NCBI RefSeq assembly: GCF_029784155.1
Contig: NC_073691.1
Span: 86,869,361 to 86,933,360 of the forward strand
Source of the DNA: Uranotaenia lowii
Taxonomy: Eukaryota; Arthropoda; Insecta; Diptera; Culicidae
Length of the DNA stretch: 64,000 bases
Direction: 5' to 3'
The notes beneath the pieces are model-generated. The model worked only from the letters and a program-made list of their open reading frames with translations, made no database searches and was not told the DNA's origin. Of the stretch, positions 36,086 through 48,446 are shown piece by piece (the stretch's first letter is position 1; the number at the start of each line of letters is the position of its first letter). The translations under genes and the position numbers were made by a program.

Positions 36086-36470
36086 ATGTACGATTAAAAC
36101 CTGCTTAATTCGTACTTCTAATTTTTATTAATCATAAAAAGCACTTGCGTGAAAACAATAAAGTAGTGCTGGCGAGCAAAACGGCATCTCAAAAAATGAT
36201 AACATATCGCTCGAACTGGTTTCGTAACAGGAAAGCCGTTATGTGTTCTGTATAGACTTTTTGTCCGATTTTAAATCGCGTGCTTTCCCCGCATCGCACA
36301 ATGGGAAAATTTGACCAAAAACCAAAAAAAACTATCATCAACATTTAAGAAGCAATCTTTTTTGCCTCTCTATGAAGATTTTGTCGTTTTATAGAATAAT
36401 TACTCAATAATTTCAAAACGTTAATTGATCAATAGTAGTTTCTATGAAAGAGGGCTCATTTAAATGGCTT
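36086..36470. other. No gene seen
   Basis: AT-rich spacer without recognisable coding or repeat structure. Confidence 0.4.
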
Positions 36471-36474
36471 GTTC

Positions 36475-36850
36475 ATTACCCAAGCAACCAGAAGTCCCAT
36501 ATCTACTTGAACACGTGCCTCCAAAGGTCGAATTTCGCCGAACAAAGGTTCCAAAGGGGATTGGTACCGAATTTTCTCGAATGTGATCATGAAAGTTACA
36601 AAAGGTGTCTCAAATAGCCTTTTTGTGACACGGCAATCGCATCACTCTGTATTAAAGTTACGAATAGGGCCTAAAATAGCCTTCTATTGACTTGAAATTC
36701 CGAAAAGTTTCTTAAATAGCATTTTTGTGGCATGTCAATCGCATCCATTCAGTATAAAAGTTACAACTTGGTTCTCAAATAGCCTTCTATGACTTGAAGT
36801 TCAGAAGCTACTCAAATAGCCTTTTTTAGACATGTCCGCCATTTCATGAA
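36475..36850. repeat. Tandem-structured repeat with AAATAGCC words
   Basis: It opens with CCCAAGCAACCAGAAGTCCC. Then AAATAGCCTTT or AAATAGCCTTC words recur at about 36614, 36673, 36715, 36777 and 36817, and GGCAATCGCATC/GTCAATCGCATC at about 36634 and 36734. This gives a decayed repeat of about 100 to 117 bp per double unit. There is no coding potential. Confidence 0.65.
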
Positions 36851-37574
36851 TATGTAATATGAACGAACATCACAAAAGAGCATATAATCAATAAATCATG
36901 TTTTGTAGCTTGGAAATTGTTGAAATGGATTTTTCATATTAAAATTTCAACTCAGAGCAACTTAAAGCAAACTCGCAAAGGAAAAGAGTAAATTTTTTCA
37001 CTTTAAAAAAATGTTGTCCAAGTGTATTTACTTACCACAAATTTATCACTCATTGAAAATCAGTTGAAGCAATTCACGAATGAAATTTCTAAATAAACTG
37101 TAGAATTTGTATAATTTCATACTTAAAAGTTATAAACATGGAATTCCAATTTTTTAAAACCGATATTATTTTAACGGATGTTTGATTTATATACTATTTC
37201 CTAGTTGGCTGAAACTTGAAAAACTAGATAAAAGCGTTTAAAAATGCATTTAAAAAAAAAATTGCCAAAAGCTGAAAACCACTCACTCTAGGGGCATAAT
37301 GATAACCTCTCCTGGGGCAGTATAAGCAACATTAATCGGGGCACGATGAGTTTTCCGGCCCGGGAATCTGGGAGCGAATTCAACTCGATGAAGTCAGGTG
37401 GGTCGTAGATTCATCAAACAAAGCAATAACAAAATAATCTAGGTCTGTTTGTAGAATACAAACAATTCACACACGCTCATACATTATGTTTCTGGTGCTT
37501 TGTTAGGCGGATGATGCTACAAGCCGGATAATGTAACAATAAAAAAAAATCGACCATGAATTGTTATTGGAAAA

Positions 37575-37660
37575 AATATCCTCGAACAGAAATTGAAATC
37601 TAGTCTTTTGATTACCTCTACGACACCTTACCAATAGGCCACATCGTCAGATGTAAACTA
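37575..37660 (-). ncRNA. tRNA-like module of the MITE B relative, decayed
   Basis: On the minus strand it reads TGGCCTATTGGTAAG (box A-like) and then GATTTCAATTTCTG in place of box B, so the B box has decayed. It corresponds in position to the tRNA-like arm at 24040-24125. Confidence 0.45.
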
Positions 37661-37972
37661 GTCAAGCTGTAGCTCTATAATTCACTTGACTACATCGAGT
37701 TGAATTCGCTGCTAGATTATACGGCAGAAAACGCTCATCGTGCCCCGATTAAAAGTGCTCTGTTCGCCATAAGCCAACAAATTTAAGTTAAAACGTGTTT
37801 TAAAATTGATTTAAGTGAAAAATCAAAAACTTTATGATGGTGAAAATTGAGAAATAATGTGTACATCATGTTTCAGTGCGTACATTATAGATCAAGATGT
37901 TTTAAAGATCATAAGAGCTTATTTCGTGGTGAGGGTTTTTTTTGTAAATATTTCTGTGAAAAATTAATACTA

Positions 37973-38766
37973 CAGGGTGACAAAAAACTCCGGTCCCACA
38001 GGAAAATCTCAATATCTCAAAGAATAAGAAGAAAATCTGAATCTGGCTTTCATAGCTTTATTCAGTAACTCATAAAGATACTTCACAGACGAAATCTCGG
38101 AATTACACCACCTTTATCTGATCGAACCAGCTTCAGACGTCTCGGGAAGTCGCCGCAAGCGGCGCGCACCTGCTTGATCGGCATCTCGTCCTAGATTTTC
38201 GTGATAACTCGCTTGAATTGCTGCAAATTTGCTGTTTTATAGTCGTTCAGCTTCGACGTCATGTATCCCCACACGAAATAATCCAGTGGATTCAGATCCG
38301 GAGACGACGGAGGCCATTCATTCTTCGAAATGGAATCGGTCAAGTTTTTCTCACACCACGCCTGAACAGCCTTTGCGGTGTGGGAAGCTGCGCCATCTGT
38401 CAGGAAGCAAGACTGACGTCTTATTTTGGAACCGGGAAACGTTCAGCTAGTCCGCAGGAGCTTGCTGGAGGCTCACACTCCAAACTCGATCATTTTGGCG
38501 ATTGACTGTTTGCTCCAAAACGAACAGCTTCTCGTCCGAAAAAATAAGCTCTTCATCTGCGCGCCAAACCGAGCAGCGATAACAGCTGCCCTTAACTCTG
38601 CCATGGCTCACAACTCAATGTAAACAAACTGCACAGAAACGAAACTCTGCCACTTTGGGCAGCAAGGTTAGCCCTTTCATTTGACATATAGAAGGCACCA
38701 GAGAAATGCAACGTTTAGGCTACAGGCGACCCCAAAAAAGTGTGACCGGACTTTTTTGTCACCCTG
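37973..38766 (-). mobile_element. Mariner-type transposon, internally deleted, 794 bp
   Basis: The ends are CAGGGTGACAAAAAACTCCG and (reverse complement of the right end) CAGGGTGACAAAAAAGTCCG, with TA on both sides (37971-37972, 38767-38768). The length is well below the roughly 1.3 kb of intact relatives. The transposase remnant is on the minus strand. Confidence 0.92.
38080..38600 (-). pseudogene. Tc1/mariner transposase C-terminal part, DD37D type
   Basis: On the minus strand the frame reads LTDGAASHTAKAVQAW, then WPPSSPDLNPLDYFVWGYM and FPRRLKLV. The catalytic Asp of TDGA (codon 38395-38397) and the Asp of NPLDY (38281-38283) are separated by 37 residues, so this is the DD37D spacing and not the Tc1 DD34E. 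N-terminal DNA-binding helices and the first catalytic Asp are missing or frameshifted, and stops occur near 38180 and 38470. It is not functional. Confidence 0.85.
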
Positions 38767-38881
38767 TATAGGAAGTACGAAACAAATCGTCATGAGAATA
38801 TATTTGAGAAAATACGTACTTCAGTAGAAAAGAGGAGTGCTTATTATGCCCCGGGTGTTCATTATGCCCATATCTCCCCTA

Positions 38882-39840
38882 CGACTTCGCTGCTGGCCGC
38901 TAGCTGCCCTTGCGGGTATTCTATAAAGAAAAGCTTATTACCACTGCCGGTAAGTCAACATCTAGATGTGGCACCGTGGCAGCGTGTTTGGCTATCATCT
39001 TGAAGGGTCGCGGTTCAAATCGGGTATCAGGACTATTTTTTTTCATTTGGCTGTTTAACTGCTCGAGTAAGCGAATCACACAAATGTGTAGCAGGAATGG
39101 CGTGCATACCGGCATGAAACTTTCACATCGCATTAAAATGTTTCGCCAAAACTGTTAAACCCATTTTGTTGCTCAAAATTATTTTCACTAAGTTATGATT
39201 GTTGTTTTCTGAGTAATAAAGGCAAATAACACATCATTCAAATGTCTCCGGTCAAATCTGAGGAAAATTTCAAATAATATGAGAATTATTTCGATTCATT
39301 AAACCTACGGCTTCGTATTTTTTGGGCTTTTGGTCCAAATTTTCCAACTGAGCGTCGGGTTGAATGTATGGGTGGAAATCCCATCCAGTCAATTGGTGCG
39401 GGACAACCCAAGAAAGATTTAGCTAACTAGAATTTGAAAGTTTTATTATGGTCTTATTGTGGCATTTTACATGCAACAAACTGTTTAATTATGGTCATAA
39501 AAAATGCTTAGATTCTTGATTCAACCTTTTTTTCAAATAGTTCTGCAAACGCTAAAAAAGCCTTTACTGAATATACTGTTTAAGTTGTTTAGAAAAAGTT
39601 CTGAATGCTCCTTTAAAGCTCCAACAAAATATAAACTAAGAATTTGTTCCCAGCTTTTATGCTTGATTTTAAAACCGATATAAAATTAGGCAGCAGTTTT
39701 CGATCAAGATGTATAAACAGGACAAGCTCAGGATAGATTGCATATATTTGAATTGTATTCCCCATTTTAAAACATTTTTGATAAGTCGTGTGTGTTGCTT
39801 TTGAGTTAAATTTTAAGAAATATATAAAAATCTTGGAAAT
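38882..39840. other. Spacer with a tRNA-like sequence, no gene
   Basis: At about 38965-39035 the plus strand reads GTGGCAGCGTGTTTGGCTAT and then CGCGGTTCAAATCGGG, like a box A/box B pair, followed by a T run. Stem pairing is poor, so this is a tRNA-like relic. The rest is AT-rich with no call. Confidence 0.4.
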
Positions 39841-39849
39841 ATTTCAAAT

Positions 39850-41000
39850 CACCGGAAGTGGTATGCATATCTCTACGATATGAGTATTCTGCGAAAGGGC
39901 CCAACTAATAGGATACAAAAATTGTTGCTTGACGTCATCATTAATCCAAGATGGCGGCTTCCGCTTTTCTTTTCAAAGATTTTAAATGACTTAAAATCTA
40001 ATGGATAATCCACAATGTGGGTATTGGGTGAAAGGGCTCAACTAGTTCGTTATCCCACGTCATCTTGAAATCCATGATGGATTTATCCGCTCAACTTGAA
40101 AATCCTGTAAACTATTGAAGATGGCATGAAACCCCCGGAATATGGGTATTAGTTGAAAGGACTCAACGAGTACAAATCTAATTTCGCTATCTGATACCAT
40201 CTTGAAATGTTTTCTTTTCAAACCTCTAGATCACTGATAATAGCTTGAAACCCCCATAATATGGGAATTGGATGAAAGGGCTAAACAAGAAAATGTCGAA
40301 TATGATATTGGGTGGAAGGGCTAAAGTAGAATTGATGTCATATTGAAATCCAATGCTGTAAATCACTAAAATTGTATGAAACTCCTACAATATGGGTATT
40401 GAGTGAAAGGGCTGAACGAGTAGAAGTCAAATTTCGCTTTCTGACGCCATTGTGAAATCAAAGAAGGCGGCTTCCGCTTAACTTGGAAATGATGTAAATC
40501 ACTGAAAATCACATGAAATTTTGATGAGATTTTTGACCATTTGACAGCATTTCAGATCAGCGGAAGTCATCGTCTTGGGTGCGTCACATAGAGAAATTTG
40601 ACTTCTGTTCGTTTAGCCCTTTCACCCAATACCCATATTGTTGTAATTCCATATGATTTTCAATCGTTTACTGCATTTTAGAGCTACTCGGGATATTATA
40701 ATTCATATTATAATTCAAAATAGCGTCAGAAAGAAAAATTCGATTTCTTATAGTTTAGCCCTTTCAACCAACACCAAAATTTTGTGATTTACAAGCTATG
40801 CTCAATGATTAACAGCATTCTTGGATTTAAAGATGGCGTCAGATAGCGAAATTCGATTTTTTCTAGATTAACCCTTTCACCCAATACCCATGTTGTGGGA
40901 ATTTCATTCGATTTTTAGTCATTTACAGTCTTTTAAAGTTCATCGGTAGCCACCATCTTGGATTTCAATAAGGCGCCAGATATCGAAATGCGACTTCAAC
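39850..41000. repeat. Satellite array that reverses orientation midway
   Basis: Units of about 120 to 140 bp carry TATGGGTATTGRGTGAAAGG in plus orientation at about 39878, 40017, 40140, 40259 and 40390. Words such as AAATTTCGCTWTCTGA and CATCTTGAAAT follow. From about 40540 the same unit runs inverted (AGCCCTTTCACCCAATACCC at 40615, 40750 and 40870). The array therefore folds as a long hairpin with the turn near 40510-40550. No coding potential is credible. Confidence 0.85.
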
Positions 41001-41484
41001 TCATGGTATCATCCCACCATTCACAACCAATCTCTTATCTATTTCATTTAAAAAATCTGCCCTCAATTACTGTACTAATGATTAACAACTCAGAAATGAG
41101 AAACTCATCCTACGAGTGTAATTGGTTGGCTTGCGAGAGAAAGTCAAGTTTTACCAATTATGTCTTTCATAAAACCGTTATAAAACTAATTTATCTGACC
41201 ATAATTAAGCTGACTAACGCCAAGTTGTTTGCAAAATCGACGGGCACAAAACGACGTCATGTTAATGAATTCATAATGTCAAATATTTGAAAAGATTTTA
41301 TCAGGCCTTAATATTTTCAATCAATTTCATGTCATATTTAACATTAATATTTATTCAAAAATGTTTTTTCGCGAAATAATTTTAATTTGTTTTTTTTCCA
41401 AAATTTTTATTTCATTAATATTTCCTTATTCTGAAGGTTTGACGAGGCGCATTTATTTTATGATAATATTTCATACACATCTTA
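41001..41484. other. No gene seen
   Basis: A 110-codon plus frame (40958-41290) starts within the satellite and has no known motif. AT-rich sequence leads up to the Helitron. Confidence 0.4.
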
Positions 41485-43447
41485 TCTAATATATAAAGAT
41501 GAGTTGGACTATATATGTTTGTATGCACCTTATACAAATCCACACCGCTTAACCGATCAGTCTGAAATTTGGTACAGTTATGTGTTTGGACCATGGGACG
41601 GTTTTAGTAATAGTTTCGAGCCCCTCCCACCTGGGAAAAGGAACCCTCCCATAGAACTTTCGTTTTTTCCCACAAACCAAAAGTCATGGCACCAATTTTT
41701 CAGAACCAATTTTTTCCCTTTGGCGGGGTTGTTTTCACCATCACCATGGGCCGGGCATTAGAAACGACCATCAAAAATTCACGTGGACTGGAAAGCAAAT
41801 TAAAGCTTGCTGAGCATCAAAGTTTGAAAAGTAAAATTTTGGCGGGTGTTTTTTCCTCCTACTGTTCAAAACACGTGTTACCGGTACGAGATATTTGGAT
41901 GCAATAATGAGCCTACATTTTGTATTGAAAAATACAACTATCCTGTAAAGAATTTATTGACTAAAATTGTAGTGATTTTCAATGTGCTGCCTACCGCCCC
42001 GCTGGGGGGCTTTGAGAGTTTACAAGGATATACAGTGAACTGAACAGTCAACAGTGAATTGGAATGAATGTTGAAGAACTAATGAACCGATTTTCATAAA
42101 CTCCAGCTTTTAACCAACCATTTTCAAATTTTTAGGATTCCTTATAGAGAAAGAAAAAATAATCAGATTCCGAGTTACATATATGTTGAAGGCTGCAATT
42201 TCAACGGGAATCTAAATGGGGGATTAGAAAATTGATTAGATAATACAATCTGAGGTTTTTAGTATTATACAATCCTATTTCATTGGCCAATTTATTTATA
42301 CTTTTTGATTTATTTTTGGTCATCAATGTGTTCAATTCTACCATCCAATTTTGAAAAAAAACCGTTTGGTACTGCGAGTTCAAACAAATGATTTCAAAGT
42401 ATTTTAACATTGATCACTCTTCAAAATAATTAATGGAACTCAAATAAGACCATTTCCATAACATTTGAATGGTTATTTCGGTTTTGAGATGATTTCTTTC
42501 CGATAACTCCAAGAAACTGTTAGTGCAACTTTCAACATTTAAGAAAAACAGTGTTAAATTAAAAAAGCGAAAAAAGCAAACATACAATTGAAAACATGCC
42601 AAATGAGTCTTAAACATGGTTCAACAAGGTTCGGAAGTGTTTTTAGAAATTTTTAATTAAATAAAACTTAAATATACCATTGTACAGGGAGATCATCCAT
42701 CTTGAAAAGTGGGATATTCTCCAAAAGAGATTAAAGTTTTTTGTGATAGAGAAGAAGGAAATTATTTTGAAATTCAATTCATAATCCTCAAAACTATAAG
42801 CTTCTTCCAAAAAAATTGTTGAATTCAATGATTTAGCAACAGGGAATTGGTTTGGAAATGAGATACCATTTATTCATTTCTGTTCGTCAAGTCCTTATAA
42901 GCTAACTTAGACCTATAGCGATAAAAATCTTGTCGCTTAACCTAGGTGATTCTCAACTCAGAATCATTCCTTAAATACTATCGTATTCTGGGCTAACCAC
43001 CCAGAATAAACTGCCAACACTGCAGGGTAACTCATAACCACTTGCTGTGTTGGCTGAGTTTAGCGTGCATGATGACAACATTTATATTGTTGTCATCATC
43101 ATTGACCATCATTAACTGTCAACCGCTATTGTTCTCAATATGCGAATTGTCGAAAGAGGACGAAACCAAAACAATCGGTTTTGGTTTTGTTCCAATGTGG
43201 TCGCGAAGAAAACGGGTCCGGGAATTTCTCCGGGTTAAATCGTAAGTATCAACAAAAATTAAATCGATAAACACAGTGAATAATCTCAATCAAAACTTTT
43301 AAAAGACTTACAAAACTTACGTGGCCAAACATGGGCCCAATTTCTTAAAATGATGAATATAAAGCTTCGAATATTTCGAAAAATCAAACGACTCATTTTG
43401 ATTAATATATTTTGTGAACCCGATCAAGGCCGGGTAAAATCAGCTAG
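41485..43447 (+). mobile_element. Non-autonomous Helitron, 1963 bp
   Basis: The 5' end is TCTAATATATAAAGATGAG after an A (41484). The 3' end is CTAG (43444-43447) followed by T, preceded by a hairpin ACCCG-loop-CGGGT (43418-43435). A-to-T insertion, 5' TC, 3' CTAG and a subterminal hairpin define Helitrons. No Rep/helicase is encoded. The plus frames near 41504-42043 have no recognisable domain. Confidence 0.85.
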
Positions 43448-44370
43448 TTGTAAATAAAAATGGAGCATAAATATTTGCGTACAAAAATTACTCTTGCAGG
43501 GTTAATACGATTTGCATGCAACTTTTTTTTTGTGTTCGTGAAGAAAAATTTTTTGAAAATATTTTTGAGGAATTTGATAATAATTATTCAAATTAAACTG
43601 TTAATTGAAAAGATGATCAAATAATTAAAAGTAAATAATCAAATCCAGTTCAGGTAACAGATAACGAGAAACAGAATGTAATATGGAAATTGATTCAAAA
43701 AATGAAAAAAAGTTCGATTTGAAGCATACAAAAATCAAGAAATTTCATTCCATGGGAAATGTTTTTTTAAAACACAGAAATGAGTGATGAACCCTTTGTC
43801 TGAAAAATTGGTTTACAATTCAAAATACTTAAAAATGATTTTACAGAAAAAAGTGAAACACAATTGAATAATACTGCTAAAAATGACAACACATTTCAGC
43901 TAAACATTCTTTGCGCAATTTTCTCGAGGTTAATCTTTAATAGACATAGCAGTGTGTAGGATCCTCTGTAAACGAAAAAAAAAAAATGAAAACTAAAATA
44001 AAAATTAAGTTCAACCTAGAAGATATTCGCTTTCAGCGTTAGCTGGAAATCAAAGAATAAAAACGCCTAAATTATAACAATAATTTTGGCCTCTGGAAGT
44101 AGGCACTAAACTACCATTTCTTCAAACATAAGTAGAGGTTATTACAGGGAAAAGGAATACACAAAAATATCGGCGAAGCGAAAAATAACGCACTGTTTCT
44201 TTTTCGATATGATGTAAGCAGAAATGAACGTTTTAATCGATCTAATAAGCCACTTTATTGTTTTTTTTAGAAAACCCGTCGTGTAAAAACAAAACAACAA
44301 ACAACGAATATTGGATAAAAATGTATAAGAATAGCGAATTGAACCTTGCTTTATCGATAATCACTGCTTT
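43448..44370. other. No gene seen
   Basis: AT-rich sequence with no domain or repeat that I recognise. Confidence 0.4.
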
Positions 44371-45540
44371 TTATTCAAATGCATCAACTTCAATTCACTT
44401 TTAAAGAAACACCGTTCATGAATAGTGCCTTTTTTCTGAAGAAAAATCAAAACCTTTCGACTTTTGGTACCGATGTTAAAAAAAAAACTCAGCAACGGTT
44501 ATTTCCAATTCATGAGACCGACGCTGGTCTTCAAGTTTCTCTTTTCATTGACTCCTCATCATTTGAATTTGAATGGACTGGCTTCCAGTAGGTGGCTGGT
44601 AGTGTATTGTGGAGACTCCTCATACGGTTGCTGGCCTAGTGAATGAGAATCGTCTACAAGTAAGCAAAACGCAACAAAAGTCTTCCGAAGAAATATGGCC
44701 GTGGAGCATCAGCTCTCATATGGTTACAAACTTTTGCAGCAAGCAAGGCGCAGCCAGCCAGTGCCATTCTGTTCTGCAATCATGCTTGGTGGAATGGCGA
44801 GGCGAACAAGTGCAAAAAAATACCCTTACGAATGGCTCCGGGAATAAAGTCGCAATGGATTTTCCGAGCCCTAAACCGCGGTCGGGGTTCTGTTTTGATG
44901 GAAAGGGGCGAGAAAACTCGTAAGCATGCAACCGTTTTATGACCGTTTTTTGAGCTTACCCAGAAATTTCATATTCTATCGCGGTCTCGCGCGAGGTCTT
45001 GGCCGTTAGGGGTCCAAATCGTTAACAGCAGCATATGCGACTAGGAAAATCTGTCGCACAGTGGGATTTTTTTTGGAGAAAATGGGGTTTGTTTTCCTAC
45101 CAAACTACGTCTTGTAAGAACGATTTCACCGAACAACAGCGTAAAACATCCAACAGGAATATTGAAACGGAAATTTTCCCAATGTGCTCCGGTGCAATGA
45201 CGAAACCTCGGAAGCGCGCTTTCCGAATGATGATGAAAATAATGCATTTTTCATGATTTACATATTTCAGCAACCGTGCAGAATAATGTATGGGCGCTCT
45301 CGTATGGTGGCCATTTTTCTTTCAGAAACATGTGCTTTTACCGGAGACTTTCCTATAGGTACTGGTGCTACCTTCACTGGTCTACTGCTGCACCTCGTCA
45401 TCTTCGTCAACAAAACCCTAGAATGGCCATTCAGGAAGCCGATGGTTCTGCCCACGCAAGGTCGTCCTCCTACATACTACATCCTAGCAGAAAGCGTCCC
45501 TGCCAGTGCCGGCTTTAATTAAATTCTCCACATTATAGAA
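44371..45540. other. GC-richer block with overlapping frames, unassigned
   Basis: Between about 44580 and 45530 the base composition rises, and several 70 to 112-codon frames are open in more than one frame and on both strands (44609-44923, 45184-45522 and 45276-45518 plus; 44931-44716, 45247-45041 minus). None shows a recognisable domain. It may be unique host DNA, possibly an old processed pseudogene or exon. Confidence 0.3.
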
Positions 45541-46612
45541 AATTTCCCATTAAAACTGGTAAATTGGCAAGAACCGTCTTTCATGAATAAGAATGTTGTA
45601 AGGTAATTTGAAAAGATGTTATGTGAATGCGCAATGCCTTGAATGAGGTAATGTTCCTCATCAGTTACACATTTTCTGCACGATGGAAAGCAATTACGAT
45701 TGCAAAATGGAGCATCCCACTGGCGGAATATTTACTGAATAAGGTCGTATCATTTCTGAATGTTTTAAAATGTTTAAGAATGCACCGTTTCGATGTCCTT
45801 TTGCTGTAGAATTTTGAACACAGTATTTTACCGAAGGTGTCAAAAGAAGAATTTGATATTTATGCCGTCCTAATTATGAAGAGCAGGAATCTTATTCGAC
45901 AAGTAGAGGCAGGTACCAGCCAAGTATTAAGCTGGAGGATTTGAATGCTCATAATACAGAAAACTGGAACTTGATTGTTGATTTTTGAGATTTCGCGATG
46001 TTTATACATCTTAGAAGAATTTCATTCAGACACTTTTTTTTAAATCGTTTATAAACATAAACGATTTAAAAATTGTATTAAGATGCCCAATAGATTTTGA
46101 TCTTAGGTCTACCTTTTTAAGGTTTTTCCACTAAGGTTTCAGACTTTAATCGCACGCTCTTATATCCCAAATATTTTAGTTTAATTTTGTCTGAACTAAG
46201 TGTCGTGATTTTACGAATCTCAATTCAGAGATTCACTTAAACACGTCTGTCGCTCACAAGAATAGATCAATGACCGACTTTGTTTTTTTTTTGTTGGCCT
46301 AGTGTTGCCAAAATAGCAAACGTTGCCATAGAAATTTATTATACTTTATTTATCATCAGTGTTGCCGAAAACAACTATTATTTTATTTTATTTTTAATCA
46401 AATTTGATTTTTTTTTTTGCATATCCTTCATCTCATCCCTACAATAAGTTCAGAAATAAGCTTCAATTTTCGGAAAAAGGTTCAGATTTCGATTCAATCA
46501 AGATTAAACCACATTTTTTACCACATTTTAATATGATTGATGTGAATTCACATTCGGACAAATCCATTCGGATCTTTAGTTAAAACTTTAGGTTCAGATT
46601 TAAAATTCAGAT
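45541..46612. other. No gene seen
   Basis: AT-rich spacer. Around 46440-46610 the words TTCAGATT and ATTCAGAT begin to recur, resembling the minisatellite at 48640 and 51062. Confidence 0.4.
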
Positions 46613-46613
46613 A

Positions 46614-47012
46614 TGGGGATACTTGATTCCTTAGCTATATCTCGAAACTGGAAAGTTTTGCGAAACTCATATGTTCTAGAAAAATGTGCCATATGGAGCA
46701 AAACAACAATGCTATAAAGTCGAAAAAAATAACAAATTAAGTTTTCAAGTTATTGCTATTTGTTTGAAAAATTTCAAAAAAATTTACTTGAAGATCTTTT
46801 TTATTCCAATTAAAATGTATTTCACATGAAAAAATGGAATCAAAAATATTCCTCTAAATATGCCATATTTTTGAAGCAATGGAAAACTCTCAACTATTCC
46901 AGACAAAGATTTCTTAAATGTTCATTGTGGGTTCAATTGGTCCCTAGACTTCATAAAAGGTATACTTTTCTTCTGGATGGATCGTGATCCTTGTGGAGTA
47001 AGGAATTATTAA
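46614..47012 (+). mobile_element. MITE family A, partial copy
   Basis: It starts about 30 bases inside the family (GGGGATACTTGATTCCTTAG) and follows copies 1 and 2 through ATCTCGAAACTGGAA, AAAATGTGCCA and GGAAAACTCTCAACT to the word GAATTATTAA, where the 47013 Helitron end interrupts it. It is more diverged than the other two. Confidence 0.85.
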
Positions 47013-47085
47013 TCTATATAAAATAAAAAAGCAATTTCTGTATGTTTGTTTGTCCTCTATAGACTCAGCCGTCTTAAGAGCTACA
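47013..47085 (+). mobile_element. Helitron 5' end fragment
   Basis: TCTATATAAAATAAAAAAGC follows an A, then TTTCTGTATGTTTG, TTTGTCCTCTATAGACTCAG and CCGTCTTAAGAGCT. The same block opens the unit at 56778. It lies exactly at the break of MITE A copy 3. Beyond about 47085 similarity ends, and no matching CTAG 3' end is evident. Confidence 0.75.
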
Positions 47086-48440
47086 CTGCAAGAAATCCAC
47101 ACTTAGAGTATATGTTTCTTCACACATACGTGCATTAATTTCTTCAACCATATGATGCTTATAAAATTTATGTTTGAGTTTTAGCTTGTACTGGAATAAA
47201 ATATCAAGCTTATTAGTTGACACATATCTTTTATAATTATCGCCTTTGAAAAATTTCATACATTCAAAATGGCTGCAATTGGAAAATTTTAAGTGCCGTA
47301 GAAGCATGCAATTTTGTTGGAGCCAAGTTTAAAACTTTTTTCCATCACTGTTAGTGTGCTACACATTTTGATTACACCGTTGGCTTGAGGAGCGATCGGC
47401 TCTCCAAAGCTATAAAAACGCAGGTGAGTTAAGAATTTTATTTTCCTGATTCATGTAAAAAAATGTATGCGCATTTGCTTTCAGATCAACAATTTCAAAC
47501 TTCTGGCTAGGATTTGGATAGCAGCTTGAAACAGACAAGTCAGACGATGGACCACCAATAAAAGACAGCAGCAGTAAAATTTGAATTTTAGTGACAAATT
47601 TAGTTACCTTATTTTTAAATATTTTTTGTTGTAATAAATTTAAACATCATAAATGTAAACAAAATGCAAACAAACCATCACAAATGACTGCATCTTTAAA
47701 CGCCGGAAAAACGATTAAAAATACATCTAGAAATAAAAATTTGCTGCCTATTTTTAGGCGATTTTCGGACTGAAATATTTCTTCAACTTATGTGTGGCAC
47801 ATATTTTTGCCTTTCTAACAGAAAGGTTTGGTTATCGGTCGATTTGAGAGATCATTAATTATGGGTCTTAGACATACCTTTATAGGTACCTATCGACTCA
47901 GCTCGACGAGTTCTGTTGATGTCCGTAGATTTGTGTGTGCAATTTTAAAAATGTCTAGAACGTTTTTGCGAAACTGGGCTGCACAATTAAAATGATTTTA
48001 GTCTCAAAAGAATGCATTTTTTCTTCTACACAACCGTTTCAAAAACGGGAAAAAACAAAATAGTTGAAACCAGTTTTTTTACGAAATACATATTATACAC
48101 ATTATGGCATAAAAAAAAGGTTGCTAGTGGCGCCTCGAAGCAGCAGCACCAGCAATTATTCGATTATATTGGTGATAATAGAAAAAAAAATTAAAACTCA
48201 TTGACTCGAGAATCGAACCATAAACCTTCAAATCCCAAGTCGCAAGCGCTATCCAATAAACCATCGGCACACTTGACTAAGAGCGGCTCAAACTCAAATA
48301 CGTAAAAGGCATTACTAAGACGCACCGTGGTCTGGGCAGTTTCTCAGTCTGCTGGGGCAAATACGGCAACAGTTTTTATATCTTACACTTCTTGCTTTTC
48401 AATGCAGCAAATGGCGGATGGGCGTTTCCTTCAGAGTTCG
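47086..48440. other. Spacer with a mosquito-type dispersed repeat and a tRNA-like relic
   Basis: At about 47806-47930, GCCTTTCTAACAGAAAGGTT and then CTATCGACTCAGCTCGACGAG resemble a very common mosquito repeat, which supports the taxonomic guess. At about 48195-48275 the minus strand reads TGGTTTATTGGATAGCGC (box A-like) and GGTTCGATTCTCGAG (box B), a tRNA-like relic. No protein gene is evident. Confidence 0.5.
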
Positions 48441-48446
48441 CCATGC

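Larger units (their letters stand above)
37205..38879 (-). mobile_element. MITE family B relative, interrupted by a mariner
   Basis: Compared with 23243-24470 (inverted), the shared words in order are AAAAATGCATTTAAAA, GCTGAAAACCA, GGGGCATAATGA, GAATTCAACTCGATGAAGTCA, CTAGGTCTGTTTGTAGAAT, CCAATAGGCCA and GAATTCGCTGCTAGATT. It ends in ATTATGCCCATATCTCCCC plus TA. The left terminus has diverged or been lost, and one of the two tRNA-like modules is missing. The mariner at 37973-38766 lies inside. Confidence 0.8.

Noticed and set aside
38965..39035. Functional tRNA gene
   Set aside because: Box-like words are present but the T-arm and acceptor stems do not pair.
40958..41290. 110-codon ORF
   Set aside because: It starts inside the satellite array and has no recognisable domain.
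44371..45540. Host gene in the GC-richer block
   Set aside because: Frames are open on both strands with no conserved motif or clear splice signals; left as unassigned.
48195..48275. Functional tRNA gene on the minus strand
   Set aside because: Box A and B are recognisable but the cloverleaf is incomplete; treated as a tRNA-like relic.
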